Assembly (NCBI RefSeq): GCF_003444775.1
Contig: NZ_CP021081.1
Location: forward strand, 1,910,001-1,974,000
From: Deinococcus ficus
GTDB lineage: Bacteria > Deinococcota > Deinococci > Deinococcales > Deinococcaceae
DNA length: 64,000 bases
Direction of reading: 5' to 3'
The stretch's first letter is position 1; every line of letters begins with the position of its first letter. Below, piece after piece: positions 57,865 through 64,000 of the stretch. The translations under genes were made by a program, and so were the position numbers. The notes under the pieces were generated by a model. The model saw nothing but the letters and a program-made list of their open reading frames with translations, had not been told where the DNA came from and searched no databases.

Positions 57865-58998
57865 TCAGGGACGGCTCCACTGCGCGGCCTGCATCAGCGC
57901 GGCCGCCGCGGCGCTGACCTCGTCGAGGGTGGTGGCGGCCCCGAAGCTGAAGCGCAGGGTGCTGCGGGCGTCGGCCTCGCTGAGGCCCAGGGCGGTCAGG
58001 ACGTGGCTGGGCTGCATGGTCCCGGCGGCGCAGGCGCTGCCCAGGCTGGCGCACACGCCCAGCATGTCCAGGTTCATCAGCAGCGCCTCGCCGTCCGCGC
58101 CGGGCAGGGTCACGCTGACGATCTTGGGGCTGCCGGCGGCCGGGCCGTTCACGCGGAGGTCGGGGATCCCGGCGGTGTCGTTCAGGAACTGGGCTTTCAG
58201 GGCGCTCAGGTGGGCGTGGGTGGCCTCGCGCCGAGCCTCGGCGCGAGTCAGGGCCACGCCCGCGGCGGAGGCGCCGGCGGTGTTCTGCGTGCCGGGCCGC
58301 AGGCCGCTCTCCTGGCCGCCGCCGTGCGTGACGGGCGGCAGGGCGTGCCCGCGCCGGGCGTACAGGACGCCCACGCCCCGCGGCCCGCCCCACTTGTGCG
58401 CGCTGAAGGTGGCGTACGTGACGCCCCAGGCGCCCGGCTGCACCGCGTGCACGCCGGGGGCCTGCACGGCGTCCGTGTGGTACGGCACGCCCCGCGCGGC
58501 GGCCACGGCGGCCAGGCCAGGGGTGTCCTGCACGGCGCCGATCTCGTTGTTCACGTGATGGATGGACACGAGCGCGGTGTCGTCCCGCAGGGCACCCTCC
58601 AGGCCCTCAGGGTGGTAGAGGCCCTGAGCGTCCGGGGCGAGGAACGTGACGGCCCAGCCGCGCGCGGCCAGCACCCGGGCGGGGGCCAGCACCGCGGAAT
58701 GCTCGGTCTGGGTGGTGATCAGGTGCCCGGGCTGGCCGTGCGCGTCCTCCCAGGCCTGCGCGGCGCCGAACAGGACGTGGTTGTCGCCCTCGGTGCCGCC
58801 GCTGTTCAGGGTCAGGGTCCGGGCGTCCACGCCCAGCACGGCCGCGATCCGGGCGCGGCCCCCCTCCAGCAGTTCGCGGGCGGCCTGCCCGGCAGCGTGC
58901 ACGCTGGCGGGGTTGCCGGGCAGGGCGGCAGCCCGCAGGTACGCCTCCTGCGCCTCGGGGGTCATGGGGTGCGTCGCGGCGTAATCGAGGTAGATCAT
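57865..58998 (-). CDS. Cysteine desulfurase (NifS/IscS family)
   Basis: This 377-residue class V aminotransferase has NSGGTEGDN, the PLP Lys in FSAHKWGGPRGVGVLY and the catalytic Cys in LGSACAAGTMQPSHVL. It removes sulfur from cysteine for iron-sulfur clusters or thiolated tRNA. The short active loop (GSACAAG) is that of group I NifS/IscS enzymes. It starts 4 bases after the PASTA gene stop with no Shine-Dalgarno, so it is likely translated by coupling from that gene. Confidence 0.93.
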   Translation of the reverse strand: MIYLDYAATHPMTPEAQEAYLRAAALPGNPASVHAAGQAARELLEGGRARIAAVLGVDARTLTLNSGGTEGDNHVLFGAAQAWEDAHGQPGHLITTQTEHSAVLAPARVLAARGWAVTFLAPDAQGLYHPEGLEGALRDDTALVSIHHVNNEIGAVQDTPGLAAVAAARGVPYHTDAVQAPGVHAVQPGAWGVTYATFSAHKWGGPRGVGVLYARRGHALPPVTHGGGQESGLRPGTQNTAGASAAGVALTRAEARREATHAHLSALKAQFLNDTAGIPDLRVNGPAAGSPKIVSVTLPGADGEALLMNLDMLGVCASLGSACAAGTMQPSHVLTALGLSEADARSTLRFSFGAATTLDEVSAAAAALMQAAQWSRP

Positions 58999-59002
58999 CG
59001 GC

Positions 59003-60613
59003 TCAGGGCGTGAGGGGGGTCACGGTGGCGTAGTCCCCACCGTCACGCAGGATCACGAACACCGCCTCGCCGTTCACCGGGATGGGCTGATCGGTGCGGG
59101 CGACGTTGCCGCGCAGCGTGCCGGCGTCCATGGCGGCCATCACCTCGCGCTGCCCGTCGTCGTCGCGGACGACGACGCTGTACGACCCGTCCGGCAGGTC
59201 GGCGGGGAAGGTGTAGTCGAAGGTCACCGTGCCGGTCGCGGCGGGGGGCGCCGGTTCGGGGGTGGTCTCCTCCGGCGGCTGCACGGGGTCGGGCGTGACC
59301 GGCGCTTCCGGTTCGGCGGTGACGGGCGGCACGTACGGCGGCGGCAGCTGAAGGTTCCCAGCCGACTGCGTGGGCGGCGCGTAGCGGGCGGTCGCCACGG
59401 TCAGGGTCACGGGGCTGCCCACCTCCACGCGCACGTACGGGGCGGGAACCTGTTCCAGCACGGTGTTGGCGGGCTCGTCGCTGGGCTGCTCCTTCACGCG
59501 GTTCACGACCAGACCGGCCGCGCGGGCGTACTCGCGGGCCTGCTCGTAGGTCATGCCGGTCAGGTCCGGAATCCAGGTTTCCTTGCCCTGCACGCCGCTG
59601 CTGACCAGCACCTGCACGGGCTGCCCGGGCTGCGTCTGGCTGCCGGGCTGCGGCAGCTGCGCGATCACGTGGCCCTTGGCGGTGTTCGTCAGGGTGCCGT
59701 CCACGGTCAGGACCTTGCCCAGCACCAGCGCACCGTCTTTCAGGGAGGACTTCACCTGGTCCACGGTCATCTCCTCCACGCGCGGCACGGCCACGCTGGG
59801 GGGGTTGTTCACGGTGAGGGTCACCAGGCGGCCCACCGGGAGGTTCGTGCCGGCCTGCGGTTCCTGACGGATGATCTGACCGATCTCCCGGGCGCCCGAC
59901 TGCCCCTCGGTGTACTGCACGCGGAAGCCCTGCGCGGTCAGCTTCCGGGCGGCGTCCTGCGCTTCCTGCCCGGCCACGTCGGCGACCTCCCGCACGGGCG
60001 GGTTGAGGTAGATCTGCGCGGCCTGCCCGCCCAGGTAGATGGCGCCCCCCAGGAACAGCAGGCCGGGCACGAAGGTCAGCCACGCGCCCGGCTCGCGGCG
60101 GCGCTTGACCCGCCCGCCGCTCAGGGCGGCCAGCGCGGGGGCGTTCAGGGTGGCGATGTCCTCAGGCGTGCGGGTGGCGGGCCGCAGGTAGGCGATCTGC
60201 GGTTCGTGCCCGTTCATGACGATGTCCGCGTCGGTCAGGGCGTACCCGTGCGCGGCGAGGCGCGCGGCGAGGGCCTGCACGGCCTCCACCGTCTCCTGGC
60301 TCTTGACCGGCTGGGCCAGCACGTCGTCCAGCGGGGTGCCCGTGACCGGCTGCCACACGGCGTAGAAGGCGCCCGGCCGGGCGACCACATCGGTCAGGCC
60401 GGCGGGTTCCAGGGTGCGCAGGACCGTGCGGTAGGCGTGGAAGGCCTGCCGGTCGGCGGGGGTGGACACGTCGAACCACGCGACGTGCCGGGTGACGCCC
60501 TCCGCGGCGCTCACTTCGCTGATGGTGACGTTCTCCTGCCGGGCAAGTTCGCGCAGCACGCGGTACTTTCCGTCGATGAGTCTGCTCTGGTCTGGTGCGT
60601 CCGGCCCGGTCAT
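59003..60613 (-). CDS. Membrane PASTA-domain protein with a kinase-like remnant
   Basis: This 536-residue protein has a cytoplasmic N-terminal part (1-170) starting IDGKYRVLRELARQ, as in Ser/Thr kinases of the PknB/PASTA group, but without a Gly-rich loop, HRD or DFG motif. One membrane helix (about 178-200) follows, then at least three PASTA modules (about 205-410), a Pro/Glu-rich linker and a C-terminal beta domain ending VTPLTP. PASTA domains bind peptidoglycan and beta-lactams. I infer a pseudokinase cell-wall sensor. It precedes a cysteine desulfurase, an odd pairing. Confidence 0.85.
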   Translation of the reverse strand: MTGPDAPDQSRLIDGKYRVLRELARQENVTISEVSAAEGVTRHVAWFDVSTPADRQAFHAYRTVLRTLEPAGLTDVVARPGAFYAVWQPVTGTPLDDVLAQPVKSQETVEAVQALAARLAAHGYALTDADIVMNGHEPQIAYLRPATRTPEDIATLNAPALAALSGGRVKRRREPGAWLTFVPGLLFLGGAIYLGGQAAQIYLNPPVREVADVAGQEAQDAARKLTAQGFRVQYTEGQSGAREIGQIIRQEPQAGTNLPVGRLVTLTVNNPPSVAVPRVEEMTVDQVKSSLKDGALVLGKVLTVDGTLTNTAKGHVIAQLPQPGSQTQPGQPVQVLVSSGVQGKETWIPDLTGMTYEQAREYARAAGLVVNRVKEQPSDEPANTVLEQVPAPYVRVEVGSPVTLTVATARYAPPTQSAGNLQLPPPYVPPVTAEPEAPVTPDPVQPPEETTPEPAPPAATGTVTFDYTFPADLPDGSYSVVVRDDDGQREVMAAMDAGTLRGNVARTDQPIPVNGEAVFVILRDGGDYATVTPLTP

Positions 60614-60622
60614 GCGCCTGCC

Positions 60623-60628
60623 AGCATA
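60623..60628 (-). promoter_or_regulatory. -10 box of the PASTA-cysteine desulfurase operon
   Basis: Minus-strand TATGCT lies 9 nt before the ATG, giving a leader of at most a few nucleotides. Confidence 0.5.
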
Positions 60629-60738
60629 CCGCCTGCACCGGCGGCGGCACGGCGGCGTCCGCGCCAGTGCCGGGCCCGGCCGGGAAAATAGTGATCACGA
60701 CACCATTGCGGGGGGACTCCGCGGCTTCCCATCCGGCA

Positions 60739-60744
60739 TAGACT
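60739..60744 (+). promoter_or_regulatory. -10 box of deoD
   Basis: TAGACT lies 7 nt before the ATG. The intervening GAGGGGT is purine-rich but would be too close to the mRNA 5' end to act as a Shine-Dalgarno. Confidence 0.6.
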
Positions 60745-60751
60745 GAGGGGT

Positions 60752-61468
60752 ATGAGTATTCACCTGAACGCCGAGAAAGGCCAGATTGCCGAGACCGTCC
60801 TGCTGCCGGGCGACCCCCTGCGCGCCCAGCACATTGCCGAGACCTTCCTGGAAAACCCCGTGCAGCACAACACCGTGCGCGGCATGCTGGGCTTCACCGG
60901 CACGTACAAGGGCCAGCGCGTGAGCGTGCAGGGCACCGGCATGGGCATTCCCAGCTGCATGATCTACGTGAACGAACTCATCCAGGACTACGGCTGCAAG
61001 AACCTGATCCGCGTCGGCACGGCCGGCAGCTACCGCGAGGATGTGCACGTGCGCGACCTGGTGCTCGCGCAGGCCGCCTGCACGGACAGCAACATCAACC
61101 GCGTCCGCTTCGGCGAGCGGACCTTCGCGCCGATCGCGGACTTCGAGCTGCTGATGCGCGCCTACCAGATCGCCCGGGAACGCGGCTTCACCACGCACGT
61201 CGGGAACATCATGAGCAGCGACACCTTCTACACCGACGACCGCACCGAGTTCCAGCGCTGGGCGGACTACGGCGTGCTGGCCGTGGAGATGGAAGCGGCC
61301 GGGCTGTACACCCTCGCTGCCAAGTACGGCGTGCGCGCCCTGACGGTGCTCACCATCAGCGACCACCTCGTCACGCACGAGGTGACCACCGCCGAGGAAC
61401 GCCAGCTGACCTTCAACAGCATGATCGAGGTCGCGCTGGACGCCGCGCTGGGCCTCGACAGCAAGTAA
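60752..61468 (+). CDS. deoD: Purine-nucleoside phosphorylase, hexameric type
   Basis: DeoD splits purine (deoxy)nucleosides with phosphate. Seen in 238 residues: the LLPGDPLRA phosphate site, the PNP signature near [38 protein letters not shown] and SDHLVTHE. Length and motifs match the high-molecular-mass class. It likely works with the phosphoribosyltransferase elsewhere in the window in purine salvage, although they are not linked. Confidence 0.95.
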   Translation: MSIHLNAEKGQIAETVLLPGDPLRAQHIAETFLENPVQHNTVRGMLGFTGTYKGQRVSVQGTGMGIPSCMIYVNELIQDYGCKNLIRVGTAGSYREDVHVRDLVLAQAACTDSNINRVRFGERTFAPIADFELLMRAYQIARERGFTTHVGNIMSSDTFYTDDRTEFQRWADYGVLAVEMEAAGLYTLAAKYGVRALTVLTISDHLVTHEVTTAEERQLTFNSMIEVALDAALGLDSK

Positions 61469-61480
61469 CGACACGCCATG

Positions 61481-61515
61481 GGGAGGGGCCGGGCATGTGC
61501 TGCCCGGCCCCTCCC
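61481..61515. terminator. Bidirectional terminator of deoD and rsmB
   Basis: A perfect 15-bp stem GGGAGGGGCCGGGCA/TGCCCGGCCCCTCCC with a 5-nt loop lies between convergent genes, 12 bases past the deoD stop and 7 past the rsmB stop. Confidence 0.85.
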
Positions 61516-61522
61516 TTATGGC

Positions 61523-62830
61523 TTACCCGTCCCTGCGCCGCAGGCGGGCGATGAAGAACCCGTCCACGCCGTCCACCGGCACGGTCAGCACCCCGTCCCC
61601 GGCGGGCACATGGGGCACCTCCAGCGCCGGGACCGGTTCCGGCGTGAACTCCGGGTGGTCCCGCAGGAATGCCGCCACCACGTTCGGGCCCTCCTGCCTG
61701 GTGACCGAGCACACCGAGTACACCAGCGTCCCGCCCGGCTCCACGAGTGCCGCCGCGTTCGGCAGCATTCGCGCCTGCAACTCCGCCATCTCCGACACGG
61801 CGTCCGGGGTGAGCCGCAGCTTGATCTCCGGGTGGCTGCGCAGGGTGCCGCTGCCGGTGCACGGCGCGTCCAGCAGCACCAGCGGCGCGGGCGGCACGTC
61901 CAGCGGTGCGGTCAGGTCATGCGTGACGAACTCGGCCGTGAGACCCAGGCGCCTCAGGTTCCCGCGCGCCGCGCCGTGCTTGCGCTCCACGACGTCCACG
62001 CTGATCACCTGCGCGCCCCGCGCGGCCAGCATGGCGGCCTTCACGCCCGCCCCGCCCGCGAGGTCCAGCACCCGCTCGCCCTGCACGTCCCCCAGCGCGT
62101 CCACGCACGCGAGGCTCGCCGGGTTGATGGGCTGCACCTGCCCCTGCCGGTACGCCTCCGACTCCCGCAGCGGCCGGGCGAGTTCCACCCGTTCCACGCC
62201 CTGCGGCCCGGGCGTGAGGGTGCTGCCCTCCGCCTCCAGGCTGCGCGCGCCAGCGTCCGACACCGTCAGCCACAGCGGCTGCGGCTGCAACAGATCGTTC
62301 AGCGCGGCGTCTGCCTGCTCCCCGTAGGCGCGGCGGTACGTGTCCGCCAGCCAGCCGGGCAGCTCGGCGTCCTCCACCGGTACGGTCTCCACGCGGCGCA
62401 GCACCGCGTTCACCAGCCCCGGAGGGGCCAGCCGCGCCAGCCGCGCCAGGTTCACGTACTCGTTCACGACCGCGTGCACCGGCGTGTCCAGGTGGAGTTT
62501 CTCGAATGCACCGGCCATCAGCAGCGTCAGCACCTTCGGGTGCGTGTCCGCGCTCAGCAATCCCGACAGGGCCCGCTTCAGGCTGTCATGGTGGCGCAGG
62601 GTGCCGTACACGATGTGCGTCGCCAGCCCCGCGTCCCGGGCCGGCAGGTGCGCCTTCGCCAGCGCCGCGTCCAGGGCCGGCGCCGCGAACCCCTCCCCTG
62701 CCAGCACGCGCATCAGCACGCGTACGGCGATCTCCCGGGCGGGGTTCACCGGGTCCGGGCGGCGGTCTTGCGGACCTGTTCGGGAAGCGCCGCGGTCGTT
62801 GGCGCGCGGACGGGCAGAGCGGGACGTCAT
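61523..62830 (-). CDS. rsmB: 16S rRNA (cytosine967-C5)-methyltransferase RsmB
   Basis: The 435-residue protein has an N-terminal NusB-like helical domain (about 30-180) and a C-terminal SAM methyltransferase domain with [15 protein letters not shown], motif [15 protein letters not shown] and motif [13 protein letters not shown], which carry the two Cys of RNA m5C methyltransferases. That domain order is RsmB, which modifies C967 of 16S rRNA. The ATG chosen lies 6 nt after TATGCT, rejecting a start 11 codons upstream. Confidence 0.93.
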   Translation of the reverse strand: MTSRSARPRANDRGASRTGPQDRRPDPVNPAREIAVRVLMRVLAGEGFAAPALDAALAKAHLPARDAGLATHIVYGTLRHHDSLKRALSGLLSADTHPKVLTLLMAGAFEKLHLDTPVHAVVNEYVNLARLARLAPPGLVNAVLRRVETVPVEDAELPGWLADTYRRAYGEQADAALNDLLQPQPLWLTVSDAGARSLEAEGSTLTPGPQGVERVELARPLRESEAYRQGQVQPINPASLACVDALGDVQGERVLDLAGGAGVKAAMLAARGAQVISVDVVERKHGAARGNLRRLGLTAEFVTHDLTAPLDVPPAPLVLLDAPCTGSGTLRSHPEIKLRLTPDAVSEMAELQARMLPNAAALVEPGGTLVYSVCSVTRQEGPNVVAAFLRDHPEFTPEPVPALEVPHVPAGDGVLTVPVDGVDGFFIARLRRRDG

Positions 62831-62836
62831 CCCCGC

Positions 62837-62842
62837 AGCATA
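62837..62842 (-). promoter_or_regulatory. -10 box of rsmB
   Basis: Minus-strand TATGCT ends 6 nt before the chosen ATG, a leaderless arrangement. Confidence 0.6.
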
Positions 62843-62873
62843 CGCCGGGGCATCCGGCGACACGGTGGCGCGG

Positions 62874-62879
62874 TACCGT
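62874..62879 (+). promoter_or_regulatory. -10 box of the exported hypothetical gene
   Basis: TACCGT ends 6 nt before the ATG, a leaderless arrangement. It is divergent from the rsmB promoter, 31 bases away. Confidence 0.55.
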
Positions 62880-62885
62880 CAGCGC

Positions 62886-63359
62886 ATGGACGCGCCCGCC
62901 GGCCCTTCTCCCCTGTCCCGCGCGACCCCGGCCCTGGCGGTCCTTCTGGCCGTCCTGACCGGGGTGTTCTGGGTGGGCGGCGGCAACCGGCTCCAACACC
63001 CGTCGGAAGCTGTCAACGTCCCCACTGCACCTGCCAGCCAGCGGGAGCGGACAGGCGCAGCGGAAGCCCTGAAGGCCCTCATGGACCAGCCTCAGGTCCC
63101 GGGCCGCCCCATTCCGGGCGGGGTACGGTACGACCTGGACGAAACCGCCTTCGGCAACAGCACCACCCTCACGGTCCGGGAAGACGGCTCGCGCATTGTC
63201 GAAGTGCGCGAACCGAGGGTTCCCACCGAGGCACTCGGAACCGTGGAGGGCCGTGGACAGGGAACGCGCCAGGCGGTCATTCTGGACGGGCCTCTGCGGG
63301 GGGCTCGGGTCGAAGCCTCCCCGGACACCTGGACGCTCACCCTGCCGCTCCCGCAGTAA
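62886..63359 (+). CDS. Exported hypothetical protein
   Basis: This 157-residue protein has an N-terminal hydrophobic segment (about 14-33) acting as signal or anchor, then a short polar linker and a beta-rich domain (VRYDLDETAFGNSTTLTVRED, RIVEVREPRVP, and a final SPDTWTLTLPLPQ strand). No family was recognised. It is divergent from rsmB and upstream of the YciI-type gene. Confidence 0.65.
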   Translation: MDAPAGPSPLSRATPALAVLLAVLTGVFWVGGGNRLQHPSEAVNVPTAPASQRERTGAAEALKALMDQPQVPGRPIPGGVRYDLDETAFGNSTTLTVREDGSRIVEVREPRVPTEALGTVEGRGQGTRQAVILDGPLRGARVEASPDTWTLTLPLPQ

Positions 63360-63381
63360 ACCCACGGTGGAAGGGCTGGCC

Positions 63382-63387
63382 TACACT
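63382..63387 (+). promoter_or_regulatory. -10 box of the YciI-like gene
   Basis: TACACT lies 9 nt before the ATG, giving a leader of at most a few nucleotides. Confidence 0.45.
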
Positions 63388-63396
63388 GGGCCGCAC

Positions 63397-63693
63397 ATGC
63401 ACTACCTTCTCTTCTACCGCTTCCGGTACGCCGACCACGCGCAGCGCCGCGAACCCTACCGCGCCGACCACCTGAGTTACGCCAGGGCGGCGGTGGCCCG
63501 CGGGGAGTTGCTGCTGGGCGGCGCCCTCGCCGATCCCATGGACGGTGCCGTCCTGCTGTTCCATGGGGACAGCCCCGACGCGGCCCGCGCCTTTGCGGAG
63601 AACGACCCCTACGTGCAGGGCGGCCTCGTGGAAAGCTGGGAAGTCCGCCCCTGGACGACCGTGGTCGGAGCCGGAGCCGCCTCTCCTCATTAA
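63397..63693 (+). CDS. YciI family protein
   Basis: This 98-residue protein has the YciI dimeric alpha+beta-barrel pattern: HYLLFYRFRYAD, REPYRADHLSYARAAVARGELLLGGALADP split over helix and strand, VLLFHGDSPDAARAFAENDPYV and WEVRPW. The conserved His/Asp pair of the family is present (DHLSY, DPYV). Functions in the family range from dehalogenase-like to unknown. A start 67 codons upstream would overlap the preceding gene and is rejected. Confidence 0.82.
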   Translation: MHYLLFYRFRYADHAQRREPYRADHLSYARAAVARGELLLGGALADPMDGAVLLFHGDSPDAARAFAENDPYVQGGLVESWEVRPWTTVVGAGAASPH

Positions 63694-63709
63694 GCACCAG
63701 AGAACAGCA

Positions 63710-63738
63710 GCGGGCCGCCAATGAAAAGGGCGGCCCGC
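63710..63738. terminator. Bidirectional terminator between the YciI-like gene and secA
   Basis: A perfect 10-bp stem GCGGGCCGCC/GGCGGCCCGC (63710-63719 with 63729-63738) with a 9-nt loop is followed on the plus strand by CGGCTTTCACTTCT. Confidence 0.75.
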
Positions 63739-63755
63739 CGGCTTTCACTTCTGCT

Positions 63756-64000
<245 letters not shown>

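Overview
The window is chromosomal DNA from a Deinococcus-like bacterium. The sequence is GC-rich throughout. Gene content fits that group: homocitrate synthase of the alpha-aminoadipate lysine route, a caa3-type oxidase with fused subunits I and III, BamA, a YggS-DivIVA pair, glycolate oxidase subunits and a C-terminal piece of SecA. The strongest signature is the start regions. About twenty genes have a TANNNT -10 box 5 to 9 nt before the ATG or GTG and no Shine-Dalgarno, which is the leaderless-mRNA arrangement known from Deinococcus. No insertion sequence, prophage, CRISPR array or rRNA gene is visible. One tRNA gene, tRNA-Ser(GGA), is present.

Layout. 1-5.9 kb: the end of a subtilase with a PA domain, a phosphoribosyltransferase, a DUF4395 membrane protein, a luciferase-like oxidoreductase, a MATE pump and homocitrate synthase. 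6-9.1 kb: a PhzF-BenE pair and rlmN. 9.2-14.7 kb: an operon of a TPR protein, a SPOR protein, Rex and a large lipoprotein. 14.8-20.3 kb: CpdB-like nucleotidase and glcF-glcD-glcE, both on the minus strand. 20.3-25.5 kb: tRNA-Ser, plsY, a small unknown protein, asd, proS and a rhomboid protease. 25.5-31.6 kb, minus: a diguanylate cyclase, a VOC protein with an FAD oxidoreductase, and bamA. 31.8-37.1 kb: yggS-divIVA, two small minus-strand genes, a DUF554 protein and a DUF4384 protein. 37.2-41.2 kb, minus: nspC, two small orphans, and rpe-comB. 41.3-48.1 kb: methylmalonyl-CoA mutase and MeaB, serine dehydratase beta subunit, two lipoproteins, a pyrophosphatase-like protein and a SCO copper chaperone. 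48.1-55.7 kb: the cytochrome oxidase region (ctaD fusion, coxB, ctaB, ctaA, a D-lyxose isomerase-like gene and a DUF420 protein). 55.7-64 kb: comM, tatA, a cysteine desulfurase, a PASTA protein, deoD, rsmB, two small genes and the 3' end of secA.

The most interesting signals are regulatory leaders. asd is preceded by a leaderless 10-codon peptide containing Met, Thr and Ile codons, a 2:3 antiterminator and a 3:4 intrinsic terminator. This is a complete ribosome-mediated attenuator whose leader codons match the end products of Asd in an organism that makes lysine by the other pathway, as the hcs gene here suggests. proS is preceded by a leaderless 26-codon peptide with six prolines, including three consecutive Pro codons that start a cUUCGg hairpin. 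comM, and more tentatively coxB and the lyxose isomerase gene, are preceded by short ORFs whose stops overlap the gene start, suggesting termination-reinitiation.

Coordinates, starts and motifs were read by eye. No database search or folding program was run, so family names rest on recognised motifs.
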